From Isoetes taiwanensis (lineage: Eukaryota; Streptophyta; Lycopodiopsida; Isoetales; Isoetaceae): a DNA stretch of 64,000 nt. Both the position numbers and the translations under genes were made by a program. The notes below the pieces were generated by a model. It searched no databases, was not told where the DNA came from, and saw only the letters and a list, made by a program, of their open reading frames with translations. Location of the stretch: the NCBI GenBank assembly GCA_021234155.1, contig JAJEKV010000428.1, positions 143,806 through 207,805 on the forward strand, written 5' to 3'. Below, piece after piece: positions 34,954-47,069 of the stretch; position 1 is the stretch's first letter, and each line of letters begins with the position of its first letter.

Positions 34954-37077
34954 GTAAGCATTTGTAGCTTATTAGATACTTTTAGCGTAAATTCAGTTGC
35001 GTATGTAGTCGCTATTTTTAAGTAGTTCCAACTTTGTGTCTTTGTTGGTTGAATTGCTATCTTTTGGAGTGTACATGACTTATTAGGGGAAATTATGAAG
35101 CTTGACATCATTCAAGAGGATGCTAAGGTAGATGAGCATGAGGCACCTCTTTGATCTGCCAGTAAGTTTCCCAAGCCAATCCTGCCAGTAAGTTTTCCCC
35201 TTTGATCTTCTTGCTTAAAAATCTTGAGATTAGTGCCTTTCACAAAGTTATAATTGATTTTGTATATTTTGTTGTGTTTCTAGTCTATTGTGCACTAGCA
35301 AATTCTTTCTTTTCATCATGTTCATTGTCCTAATTTAGTCTCATCTAATCCTTGCTTTTTATGTAGTCAATTGAGAGTCTTTTCGAATGTAAGAGGGGCC
35401 TTTGCTTGCCCCTAGACAACTCATACTTCTGGGCATGTTCTAGTGGATTAAACGGATTGAGGCATGGAATACAATTAACTGTAGGGTATGCACACAACAA
35501 GGACTACTTGGTATTGCATTAGTGTTTAAAAAAACATGCGGCAAAAAAAACTTAAGCTCAAATGTAATCTCATGGGATAAATATTTAATCGATATGAGCA
35601 ATGTGATGAAGATGTGCTTGCTTTGAAATGCTTCATAGACATGCAAGAGGAATGCTATAAGCTTTTGGACCCAAATATGGTATCTTGAGAGGTAGTAATT
35701 GCACGATATGTATAAGGTCACATTTGGCAATATCTATTCTGCATGCAATTGCAACTCTTTTATTAATGACAAATAACTATAGGGTATGCACACATCAAGA
35801 ACTTAGCATTGCATTCTTTTATTAATGACAATGAACTGCAGGATATGCAAACAACAAAGAGAACTTGGTGTTACAATTGCAAAGGGTTGGCATAACTTCA
35901 ACAATATCATTTATGACTATTTTGTTATGCCAACAATTGAACATATGGCTTGGCTTGGCTTGGCTGATTTTTTTATGAGCAAGAGCTTACATCTTGCACA
36001 TCTCTATTATGACCTTGGACGTTGGCTCGTTTAACTGTAATTGAATTTTGTAAATAAGTCAGCAAGACTCAAGGTTATTTCGAGGATAGAAAGTTTGCAC
36101 ACCTTTATACAAAGCTTGAGCATTCCAATGTTGCAGCTATAACCATTCTAAATCAACGATTATTAATTTGTTTGCAGAAGCTATGTTTGCTTTGGATGTT
36201 TTTATAGTTTTGTGTTATGGAATTCGTTAGTTGATCTAGGTGCTAGTTGTAGGGCTTAGTAAGATAGCAATTCAAGATCTATTCTGATGCTTGATCTTAT
36301 CACTTTTAATAAACAAATTAGAGGTGCAATATGCGGTGCAACATGTTAATTCGTGTTCAAAGATAGTTCATTGAATGGTGTCTACATGCGTACTCTCATT
36401 TGCATAAAAGGACAATTGAGGTAATTGAAACGGTAAAATCTAAAATGAGATGTGCAATTTGAAGGTACTTTTGGGAATTGGTTGGTTTCTTACTTCCAGT
36501 ATGCTGTATTGCCGGACCATAAAGATGTGCCTCTTTTAATCTTCATTTAGGATGCAAAGGTTAAAGATGAGAGAGAAGAATGGTTGCTGAGCTCACCATA
36601 ATTTTTCATAATAAATGAGAAAATATTGAGGAATCCGAAATTATCTTTATGTAGAATGTCTATCAAGATCATGTCTATCTTTGTGGAATGCTGACAATTT
36701 CAAGTAAGAATAGATCAACTCATTCATGATATACATGATTGATAGATAATACTTTTGTTCCAATCAATGACTGCCTCTAGAATCTCTACTATGATTTCTT
36801 TTTTAGCAGAAAACAATGGAGTTGAGGATTCCTAGCCTAAAAACCTAGAAGGTTATATCAGATAGCATAGATAGTGGTGTGTGTATTTAGCATTGATAGT
36901 GGTGTGTGTATTAGGAGGTCATAGTTCAACTCAGTTGAATTCTATTTGAACAAACAAAATTTAATATTTACCTGTGACTTCTTCTAATTTAATTCTTCAC
37001 ACTCAACTTTAGATATTGATCTGTTTAAGCTTGGATTTTGCTCCAAGATGTCCATGAACTATACTTCATAAACCCAT
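34954..37077. other. Intergenic, no supported gene
   Basis: Very AT-rich. The phrase CAGTAAGTTTTCCC-like occurs twice near 35160-35190, and GGTATGCACACAACAAG-type phrases recur near 35485, 35776 and 35840, suggesting an old local duplication. No coding motif. Confidence 0.35.
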
Positions 37078-37655
37078 TGATAGTACAAAAACTTGTATAT
37101 ATATAATTATTCTATGTGTCCATGGGAAACGATGTACCCATGGATTGTTTACATATTCAAATCAATCTAGGCCGTCTATTTATGGGCCAATGAGGTGGCA
37201 CAGCTACGACCTTAGGATCTACATGGGGTCATGCATGGGGCATGCACCATGCCTCTAGACCGTCGGATCAAGAGGGGAAGGTAAAATCATAGCCCTTGAT
37301 TTTTTTAAGGAAGGTGCAAGGAAGGTCCCTAAAAGTGCTTTTTGGTGTGGCCAATCTCAGCCCTTGGATCAAAAGAGGGAGGAAAAATCCTGGCCACTAA
37401 GTTTTTTTATTAAGTTGCAATTTATTTATTAAAGGAGTTGAGGTGGCATCCTCATTTAATAAAAAAGTAATGAGGTGGCACCAACATTTATGAAAAGAAT
37501 TTCGAGGAAGCTTCTTTTTTGTAATTATCTTCAAAGGCCCGTAACTTGCAGCAAAGAGGTCGGATGAAGGTGAGGCCTATGCCGTTGGATTCCTCTCATC
37601 GAAAGCTTTGCAATGAGTAGTGCTTTGATATTGTTTCATCGTAGTTGAAGCGAAT
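37078..37655 (-). repeat. Dispersed repeat family, copy 6
   Basis: The reverse complement of this segment follows copy 1 (3930-4515) block by block: terminus TAGTACAAAAACTTGTATATA at the left, CATGCATGGGGCATGC, GGAAGGTGCAAGGAAGGTCC, AAAAGTGCTTTTTGGTG, AATGAGGTGGCACCAAC and CGAAGGCCCG-like sequence at the right. It then runs into the inverted AGATTC-type array, as copy 1 does. Confidence 0.85.
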
Positions 37656-37659
37656 ATGA

Positions 37660-38500
37660 TCGAATACTAAGAATCTTCTTGGAATCTTGGTATTTTATGG
37701 AATATATGGGAATTTAAGAGAATCTAGGGGAATCTTCATAGCATCTTAAAGAATGTAAAGGATTCTCTATAGAATCTTGAGGAATCTATGGGAATCACAA
37801 GAGAATCTTTAAGAATCTAAGCGAATCTTTATAAAACCTTTGAGAATCTAGAGGAATCTTCATAAAATCTTGAAGAATCTATGAGGACCTTCATAGAATC
37901 TAAGGGGATCTGGGGAGAATCTACATAGAAACTTGGGGAATCTAGAGGAATCTCAACAGAATTAGGGAATCTATAGGAATCTTAAGAGAATCTTAGAAAA
38001 TCTAGCAGAATCTAAGCGCATCTTCGTAAAGTCTTTGAGAATCTACGTGATCTTTAATGGAATCTTGGAGAATCTAGGGGAATGTACTTAGATCTAATGG
38101 AATCTAGGGGAATATATATAATATCTAAAGGAATCTAGGGGAATCTACATAAAATTTATATATAATCTTAGAGAATCTAGAGGAATCTTTGTAGAATATT
38201 AAGAATCTAGAAGAATAGTTGTGGAATCTTGGGGAATCTTTCACATTGGATGTGTTTTGCAGGGGAATCTTCATAGAATCTATGGGAATTTAGGAGAATC
38301 TTCATAGAATCTTGGAGAATCTAGAGGAAATTTGGGTTACTCTTTGAGAATCTAGGGGAAACTCAAGAGAATGTTAAAGAATATAAGAGAATCTCAAGAG
38401 AATGTAGAGGAATCTTTGGGAATCTTCGTGGAATCTTCGAGAATCTTGGGAATTTTTTTTCTAAGCCTTGAAGAATCTTTATAGAATCTTCATTGGATGG
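37660..38500 (-). repeat. GAATCT array (inverse of the 2-kb array)
   Basis: Words such as AGAATCTAGGGGAATCTTCA follow one another every 10-12 bases. They are the exact reverse of the AGATTC-type words at 1950-3895. It ends near AGAATCTTCATTGGATGGCT, whose reverse (AGCCATCCAATGAAGATTCT) matches AGCCATTCAATGAAGATTCT inside the first array at about 2278 and 3140. Confidence 0.9.
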
Positions 38501-38509
38501 CTCAAAATT

Positions 38510-38550
38510 TGTACACTCCCTCATAGTACAATCACTTGTATATATACACA
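38510..38550 (-). repeat. Second terminus-like copy at the far end of copy 6
   Basis: CTCCCTCATAGTACAATCAC followed by TTGTATATATACA repeats, in direct orientation, the sequence at the left end of copy 6 (about 37080-37102). The whole 37.08-38.55 kb segment is therefore flanked by short direct repeats. Confidence 0.8.
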
Positions 38551-39911
38551 TTTGGCTGTTGTTTTCCATGCAAACTGGCAATTTATGAAGGCACATAGAT
38601 GAACCTTTTTTATATTATTACTATACATTGTATGGAAGAAGAAAAGAGAAAATTCCATTCAAATGCAATAGACGTCTCCAATCAAGCATTGCCGCCTATC
38701 TATGCTTAATCATGCTTTTACAACTTGTAATAAGCTTTGTATTCAAAATAAAATAAGACATGTTGAGCAAAGCCAAGCTTCCTCGAATGAAATACAAAGG
38801 GAAAAAGAACACCATATATAGAATTAATCTTCAAATCGAATAAATTACTACAAATGTGAAATTACATACTACAAAAAGCACATTGCCAAATACTGTTGTC
38901 TAATGACACCATGCTTAGTATCTAACAAGCAAGTTTAACCTTGCCAAAGTCTTCTGTCTGATGCTACACTTCATATCTAAGAAGTTTAACCTTGCCAGAG
39001 TCTTCTCTCTAATAACACTACGCTTAGATATCTAACAAGTTTAACCTTGCTAAAGCCTTCTGGTGTGCCTTTTGCTAGTTTTTATTTTTTTGGCATACTT
39101 GGGTAAAGTTGAAATTTTTTTTAGGAAAAATTACTTTAAGGTTGGAAATAATTTTGCCCAATATACAACGTAAAAACTCCTTAATAGTGAGTCTTAAACA
39201 TGGAGTGCCAGCCACAACAGGTTAGAAATAATCTTTATAATTCAGACTGCACGTTGATGCATTAATGCAAGAAGAAGCTTTCATTAAAGTAGCTACCTTT
39301 TCCTGATAGACATGCCTCCATATCCAATATTCTTAAAGGGAAAACATACTACAACTTGATTGAGCATCCACATACAAATAAACATGTAATTGAACAGAGA
39401 TGCAAGTAATCCAGAATGGTTTCCATTATTGGAGATTAAATCTCTAATCATAAATAAATGTATCTAATTTCGTGATAAGCTAGGAATTCAATCTTAGTCC
39501 AAGGCAACACGAATTCAAAATGCCTACCTTTCTGTTAAAGGTCCATTGCAATAAATTCGGCTGAGAGTCTTCATATTCTTACAAAATTGGAAACCAAAGC
39601 AATTTTCCTTGTATAATCAACTATCTGAAGCAGTAGCTTCCTTATACCATACAACAATGTATCTGCAAAGCGTTCATGCTTTGTATGCTTCCTAGAAGTT
39701 CACCTTCTAAAACTACAACAATCTATACAAATCACGAGAATGCCCTTCTATTTGTCACTGCTACAAAATACACTGCTCCCAAACCAATCATTTCTATTTC
39801 AACCTATTCACAACCTTCTTCTTCCCTGATGGAAAAACGTAGGAGCTATATCCGATCAAATCATGCTCTATATGGCAATAAAGGTACAGAATGGGTGAGC
39901 AATTTAAAGGA
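38551..39911. other. Intergenic, downstream of NAT12
   Basis: AT-rich. The part nearest 39.9 kb probably contains the 3' UTR of the minus-strand NAT12 gene. No poly(A) site could be fixed. The 99-codon plus-strand frame at 39676-39975 overlaps the NAT12 3' end and is a shadow. Confidence 0.4.
38931..39090. repeat. About 51-56-bp tandem repeat, three units
   Basis: AAGTTTAACCTTGCCAAAGT and relatives begin at 38931, 38982 and 39038, each followed by CTTCTGTCTGATG-like sequence and ATATCTAA. Confidence 0.88.
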
Positions 39912-42900
39912 TCATGGTGATCCTACCCACTTCACCCATGCAAATAGTTTCCAGAGCCCAAATGGCAAGCTGTAATCTTTCTGAAATGCGGGATCATTCT
40001 TTGCAGTTCTTACACGGGACCATACGTACACGCCTCGCTCCTGTCTACTTCCAGGGACCGTGTTATCAAGCAAAAATGCTACCAGAAATCCTATAACCAT
40101 GTTCATTGAGAAAATACTATTGAGTGCATAATTGAGCTGCAAAGAACACGAAGATATCAGCCCCAGATGCAAGAAATTAACTTTGCATAACATTTTCTGT
40201 GTTTGGAAACATTTAGGATTTTTTATTGGTCAGAAACCAACTATGCAAGCAGAGAAACACAATGAAAAATAACTGACCTTTGCACTGCTTGTCTTAAATG
40301 GCCCGTGTGTAGCAACAGTATAAGGTGCAAGCATATAGGATGTTTGAAAATTGGTATTCCCGTACTGTTGGAAGTAGGAAGGCACTGACAAGGACAGGAA
40401 AAGTGAGAGTCCCACAATGAGAACATTTCGCGAGCTCCCTGTTTCACTATAACGCAAATTAGACAAGCCCCAAGCAGCTGTCATTGCCCACATAACACAT
40501 AGGAGAGCTGCAACTATTACTGTCGGAATTGACGCAATAAATCCTCCAACTTTCCCTATGGACAGATCAATAAAGTAGTTAGAAAAATGTCTGAATGCAG
40601 ACTTGGATAATGCTGTAGAAAGGACATCCATATTCACCGACCTATTAGAGACAATACAATAAGCACACAAGCTCCAAGTGCCACAGGGTGCCGACTACCC
40701 ATCCTTGTCACAGCTATTGTATGGACATTTTCAGTGAGAGTGGTCATGCCTGTGCCAGTGCCCCACATGCCAGCCAAAACACTAGTGATCCCTTCTAGAC
40801 CAATGCCCCTGCTCACAACACCACGTGTCGGAGCACGCGATGCTACCAAAAGAGAAGTTGCATGGTATGAACCAACCTGCCAACCAAAGGCCAAGGGCGC
40901 AGAAGTAAACAGTCAACTCAACTTCAACATGAATCAATTGCTTGTAAGTTTGATAACTTGACATTTCAACATGTGATGAAGCCTTGCTAATATTAATCTG
41001 TTCCAACTTATCTTCGGATATGGTCATGTACACAAATTCAAGGAATTTACCTTTGTTTTCCTTTACGTTAGATCGCATACTATATGTATAAAATAAGATC
41101 GAATCACACATGATGAACAGGCTCCAACGACCCTAACCAACTTATACAAAATTTTGATGCATGGTGGAAATGTGGCTGGAAATGATTTTATTTCAAGTAT
41201 AAGATATGCTGCTCTATTCCTTCTTAGTCAAAAGCAGCCTTAGGGTTTACAGGCCTTAGGTTATGTTGTTCAGCAAATAAGAAGCTATCTAGATGCCCTT
41301 CGTAGACTGCTAAGCTTGATAAAACCAAGGCAAAAGATTGGAGAAAGCAAGGACTACACATGTACTGAGCATAAACAGCAAACTTACTGAATCTACAGAT
41401 GCTATAACAGAGGCTGCAATCATAACGACTCCTGTCTGCCATCTGAATGTAGGCATGCCCCATTGAAAAGGGTATGGAAATCGTATCCATGCTGAATCCC
41501 GCAGTGCATGAGAGGCGTCCGTGCGACAATTAAGCATTGTAAAGATGTGTCTTCGACAATCTTGCGTCAGTGTTTTGGAATTGGCCATGCTCATTTTACA
41601 TCCCTTATAATTATAAGCACCAGCTTCAGTTAGAAGAAAAGCATATGCCCACGTAATTGCAAGCCCCAGTGAAACCTGTATAAATTGTGAGAATACGTGA
41701 GATTCTCCAGCTTAACATGCTCATAAATTTGTAAAAATGGTTTATGATATTGACACTCTGGAAAGCTAGTTGATGGAAAACACTTTATTCATTTCAGATT
41801 TATAGAGCACAATGGCAACAATAAAAAATATTTGCATAAACTATGACCCAACCAAGCGATCACGTACAGCATAAACTTGAAATATCCGATGCCCGAAAAT
41901 TGATATTTTTCGCAAATGCTGCAGAAATATCATGTCATCATCAGAAATAATACTTAAATCCGAAATGTAGCTTCTTGGTTATGAGTTTTACCAGTGAAAA
42001 TATTATGACCAGCACAATTTGGGGAATGCCAATCTCCACACAAGAGCCTACTTTTGGAAAACCGTAGCTGAAAAATGCCAATCCCACTGCAGCAACAGTT
42101 GGCGCTACAACAACGGGATGTATTACTCTACACAATAAAGACGCATCAGTTTCTAAGTCACATGGTTGCAATTTCAAATGCTAGATTTTTCTCATCTACA
42201 TGTAAAGATATCAGCAATCCCATTTTACTTGCCCACCTTAGCAAAATAGACATAAATCCACTGTAGCCAGCAATAATCTGGAAAATTGAAGAGATGATAA
42301 CTGCTCCCTGCAACTCCCTCATGCTATGTTTGAATTTCTGCCCGCCAAGCACAAAACGAAAATTAGTACGTTCACATTTTTTTTAAGTGATTAACAAATT
42401 TGTATGGCATGGCTACTGCAAACAATGCCATGACCCAATGTCAGACGTCCTTCAAGATAGGACATCCTATTATACAAGATTGCTTAACATTTTTCTCAGA
42501 AATCTCAAACTGGCAAAAATAAGTGGATTTAAGTACTTACAACATTGCCATTTAAATTTGCAAACTCGGCAGAGTTGATAATGACCAATGCAGGAGCCAG
42601 ATAAACAAAGGAAGCACCTTGCACTAATGGCAACCGTGTCCCAAAGAATAAATGTAACAATGTTGTGATTCCTGTAACAAGAAATGTTGTTGATACAACC
42701 CTCGCAACGTCATTCTGGAATACAGAGGCAAGATTATTATCGTTTGTTAAAAGCACAAAATTGTGCCAAGATAAGTTGTTGCAGAAAATAGAACTTACCC
42801 CACTGCCTCCCATTGCAGGAACAATAATCAATGGGACCAGAATTATTGATCCAATAATAGAAAAGTAATGTTGCAGGCCATAGAGAATGAGAGGTACTGC

Positions 42901-43661
42901 AAATACAAGAAAAGGATTTAGGCGAATCGGATACTAACAACCAAGCAAACTGAATTGTAATAAAAAACTGAGAGCCAGCCCCAATGCTACAAGCAAAGCA
43001 CTACAAATTTAGTATCTCATAATTATTCCAACAAGCTATCTGTAAAACAAAAGCTATCCCATCCCTAAAACATCAAATGTTGCTGGGTAATCTGCAACAT
43101 GCAGGAACATATCAGAATTAAAAATTCTGCATGTAACTTTTTAGATCTCAACTGAATTATGCTTGATATCTTCAAATTCTGAACGAATAGAAATAACTCA
43201 CCAATTCCAGGCCATTCTCTCAGCTCATACTTCATATGTGATTGCTTTGCCGGTCCGTCGTCTGCATCTTGTGATTGCGACAACACGTCTATCTCTTCAC
43301 TATTCCTGGGCATTCTCATAGGCAGTATTCTGATTGGTTCCGAGTTCTTATTTGGCCTGGAATCAAGACCTGTTTCTGGGTCTAAGGTAGCAGATGGAGG
43401 CAGAGGTACCTTTGCCTTGTTATTGGCATTAGGAACGCCATTTCCATTTGCAACATCCTTCATCTTGGGCTCAACATAACCAGGAGGCTTAGGCAGAGGA
43501 CCTTCACGTAATTCAGGATAAGGGACTTCTATAGGTGTTCCAACAGAAACTTCCTGGCTTTTCTTTGTAGCATTGCTTTCCTGGCTCTTGAAACCAGTCC
43601 TTCTAGCCCAAGAGCTAAGAGCCTTCGGATTAAAACTATGCCCACGAGGCATTGGCTCCAT
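39912..43661 (-). CDS. NAT12: Nucleobase-ascorbate transporter 12-like, complete
   Basis: Ten coding exons: 43661-43202, 42896-42799, 42714-42541, 42337-42237, 42127-41992, 41918-41868, 41675-41388, 40876-40642, 40555-40278, 40136-39912. All introns have GT/AG ends and all phases agree; the total is 2046 bases, 681 residues, close to plant NAT12 (about 700). Residues 1-153 are a hydrophilic, proline-rich extension (SSWARRTGF near the start) typical of the NAT11/12 branch. The membrane core follows, with YGLQHY carrying the QH motif at 162-163, VVVAPTVAAVGLAF, and the NAT signature region TENVHTIAVTRMGSR with Glu485 and Asn486. It ends with NTVPGSRQERGVYVW and WVKWVG. The family are plasma-membrane purine/xanthine/uracil carriers with 14 helices in two inverted repeats; the substrate of the NAT12 branch is uncertain. 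The first ATG after an acceptor at about 43689 is chosen as start. An upstream exon could add residues. No stops or frameshifts are seen. Confidence 0.95.
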
Positions 43662-44240
43662 GTCTGCACCCAGTATGCTTAGATCCTGCGTCTGTAACGA
43701 ACTAAAGTGATTCACACATTACCTCATCCCCTATGCTCTGCAATCTGCCTACATTGAGCTGAATTAGCCAAGCATATGCACGGCATTGTACCCAGAGATC
43801 TACCAGCAATCAGAAAAACCGAGCTATATACGGCAGGATATAGGCATTTGGGCAGAGTTTGGAGCAGATGAGCAAATGGGCTAGTTCTATGCCTCATTCC
43901 TGTCCAGATCTCCACAATGCAGCATTAGGCTATCAACAAACGGCTCAGAGCCAAATCCGACACGAGGGGAAGAAAAAAAAGAAAGCAAAGAAAGCCCAAA
44001 AGCTCCAGCTAATGCAGCTGCCGACCAGCTAATGCTGAGCAAGGCAGGGCGGGTCCTTCGCAACCACCGCGTCAGCTTCAACCTGGACCTCCGGCCTTCT
44101 TAACCTTGTTCTTACTCTTGGGTCCTTGAGATTTAGTCCCAGGGTCCACCCCTGACCCACCATAGCCGAGCTTGGCTGCCGGCTGCTACTGTAACCATTT
44201 GTCTGTGAGAAGAAAAAGGAAGAAATAGTATTATTTCATC
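43662..44240 (-). other. NAT12 5' leader region
   Basis: On the minus strand TTCGTTACAG precedes ACGCAGGATC, so an intron probably ends at about 43690 and the leader is split. GC-richer sequence at about 43890-44180 could be the first exon. One frame there starts ATGGTGGGTCAGG at about 44159 and could join in phase (after GTCCAG, before GTTGAAG) to add about 35 residues. That donor is weak. The 64-codon open frame at 43887-44081 has no motif. No clear TATA box is seen. Confidence 0.4.
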
Positions 44241-44577
44241 AACGCCGGATCTGAGCCAAATCAGGCAATCAAATACACAATCAAATCATGGCAAAAATGG
44301 GAAGATCAAAGCATTTCTTTTTTTGCTTAAATCTGGTTCTGGCGGCCTCTGATTCTGTGCTGCAAAGGAAAGAGATGATGGTGGGTTGCCGTGGTAACTT
44401 AAAACAAGTCTATCTCCGGCTCTTGCTTTTTTAGGCACACTGTTCTTACAGCTACTGACGACCTCTCAAACCAGTTCCTAACTTAATTACGTTTTGACGT
44501 CTTTGCTTAAACTTGTAGTAAACTATTTTAGCGTTGGTCCTAATGCTGACTAGGATGCTGATCAGGATTATAATTTG

Positions 44578-45885
44578 CTGACAAGGATATTCTTTATTCC
44601 AAGCCCTGTTAGTATGTGATGCTAAGCTTAATATTGGTAAGTTTTGTGCGTCTCATACACTAGTCCCACATGGACGTTAAAAGATGCTCTCTTTCACTAG
44701 AGATTGAAAATTTAGGAGGCTTAGGGCGCGTTCCCTTGGAGGCTGATCTCACAAGACTTTGAAGCTCAAGTAGAAGCCAAAGTGTTCCCGTGCAACGACT
44801 CTAACTACGCCTTCAAAGGCAACTTTGAGACGTTCCAGAAATCAAATGTGATTTCTAGGAATGCTAGTCTGCTACCCCTATCCAAGTCAGACTACTCATC
44901 AGGATCGTCGAACCTGATCTAGGCCAGTTGAAGTTGGGTCTGCTCCATGAGAACGTACCCTTTAGTAATCACCCCATCCTCAATTATAATGTGGGATGGT
45001 CGAGCAAAGGCCACCACAGCCTTTAAAGGGACTGGCCAAGAGGCTCATGTCCTTCGACGATCCTTATAGGCAATAATTGCATGTGCTCTGCCATTACTCC
45101 TTCCATAAAACTTTGACATAACAGTTCACATGATTTGTTAGGGATTCTTGTTACAAAAGAGGGCATATAAAATACTTAATGTGCATGAGTGATGCAACCC
45201 AAATTTAATCTCCCCATCATGTTGCATATCTACAAGAAACTACTAGGATGTGATGCAGCATCTACTAGAATGTGAATGTGATTCCACAGCACCTTCCTAT
45301 CTCCTTGTAGTGCTTATTTGTCCTCTACTTGCTAGCCCTGACCCAAAAGAATCATACATTGTGTCCTTCATTTTCTACACCAATAACTCTGCCTTCATGA
45401 ACCTTCCTAGCCATTGATACCCTGGCTTAACAATTTACACCATTGCCACCATTTCTCAATCACATACTTATGTACCCTATCAAAAAAACTAAAGCCTCAA
45501 GGCTGAAACGATTTTGAATGTCCTCTGTCTTCTAATTAAGTATTTATGTGAATCATTGCAGCGTGCTTCTAGGTGCTTTCCTTTACCTAACAATATTCTT
45601 TTTGATGCAATTGTAGGCACACTAAATGAGGTTGATAGTTCAAAGTCATCTTGAGTTTCTAATTCAATTGACAAGTTTTCTTGTTTTGTCTGCAAATTCC
45701 AAATATTTCACGCTTTCGTGTGGAATGAGTTGCCTGATTATAACGTAACTTTAATTATGGTTTCAAGTGGTGTGTTGTGGGTGGGGTCGAGTATTGGAAG
45801 ATGGTGTTTTGGCACCTAAAAGAAACACATAATGAATATTTTTTTAGTTGTGATGAACTATCTATAATGGTACAAGAAATTTGTG
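44578..45885 (+). repeat. Segmental duplication, copy 1
   Basis: About 1.3 kb, from AAGGATATTCTTTATT to TGTGATGAACTAT, aligns along its length to 49676-50988. Shared phrases include CTCATACACTAGTCCC, AATGTGGGATGGTCGA, AACTACTAGGATGTGATGC and CATTGCAGCGTGCTTCTAGG. Differences are many single-base indels and substitutions. No protein motif is present. Confidence 0.9.
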
Positions 45886-47069
45886 CCGCCGCGAACATTT
45901 CTCTTTCCCAATGGCTCTGCATTTGGAGAAGTGAGTTAGTAGATAACGATGTTTGTGGTGGTGAAGCAAATATTTCTATGTGACTTACTTATAGATTATA
46001 ATTGTGCCTAGTAGTAATAGATACATGTCAGTTTAAGAACACGGGATTTGAACCTACACTATCGCATTGTGTGCATTCTGGTGTTTATTAGATAGAGAGT
46101 TTTGTTTTATTATGACCATGGTATTCTCACTATCGAGTGTCCTCCAATAGTTCAAAATACACGTCGTGGAACATAACCCATATTGTCTATCATTGATGGA
46201 AATAATACTAATAATCTTGAAAATTCATAAAGGAAAGTAATAATGCTTAAAAAACATTGTAATTATTAGTGTAATGTGCCCCCCGTTGTCAAATGGTTGT
46301 TTTCGTAAAAAAAATTTTTTTTTGAAAAATCTCCAAGTTCAATTGGAAAACCCAAATACCTATGTGTTATGTTTATTTGCAAAATTGTTATTTTAGCTAA
46401 TGTTTCGTAGGTAACTAGCATTTTAATTAAGTATTAAGAAGGTTTAAAGAAATAGCATTGACCTTGGATGGGTGGGCTAGAACGAAGAGGATTAGGAAAG
46501 ACCTCTTCTTTTCTTTTTTTTGATTGAAAGCGTATTTGTATATTAATTATAAGTTATGTTAACAAAAGTACTTTTTGGAAGGGGAAGTATAACCCTAGTA
46601 AGTAGATAAGAAAGGAAAGAGATGATGCCTGCGCCTCTAACCACTGTGAGAGGGTGAGAATACACAAGGACATGTTTTACGCCCTTGCCATATTAGGGCG
46701 ACCTTTGTTGTCCCTAGCCGTAGAGCATGCCTCTTCTTGCATCCAGGATTCTAGTCCAAAGCAGCTACAATGCGGAGACATGGCTCCTCATGACTATACA
46801 AATCGGAGAATTAGCAATACTTTGATCCATTGTTGGTTGACAACGGATCAATCTTCTTCCACTTGAGCTTACGCACAAAGACAAAAACAATTCTGAAATA
46901 CCAACAAGAGAATTGTGAGAACCATAATAAGCTTTATGCAAATTGACAATAATCCATTTAATATCATATTCAATTTGTGATGATGGCTTAGTGTGAGTAA
47001 TATCCACGGTTAAAGATGAAGTTGTTCCGCCTTTCAAATTCTCCACATAAGAATATACAACCTCCAATC
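45886..47069. other. Intergenic, partly duplicated
   Basis: 46.33-46.44 kb resembles 54.10-54.24 kb (TTATTTTAGCTAATGTTT, AGCATTTTAATT). 46.45-46.51 kb resembles 59.18-59.25 kb (AATAGCATTGACCTTGGATG, AAGAGGATTAGGAA). TAGGTTCAAATCCCGTG on the minus strand near 46055 looks like an isolated B box. No gene. Confidence 0.5.
46285..46346 (+). repeat. SINE-like tRNA-related promoter pair
   Basis: GTTGTCAAATGGTTG (A-box-like, about 46285) is followed by AAGTTCAATTGG (B-box-like, about 46335), separated by an A/T homopolymer. It is weak compared with the one at 27046. Confidence 0.3.

Noticed and set aside
37078-38550. LTR retrotransposon
   Set aside because: The direct terminal motif is only about 30 bases and there is no primer-binding site, polypurine tract or gag/pol remnant inside.
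43887-44081. 64-codon minus-strand frame starting MKLTRWLRRTRPALLS
   Set aside because: It lies in the NAT12 leader, shows no similarity I recognise, and is not joined in phase to the gene.
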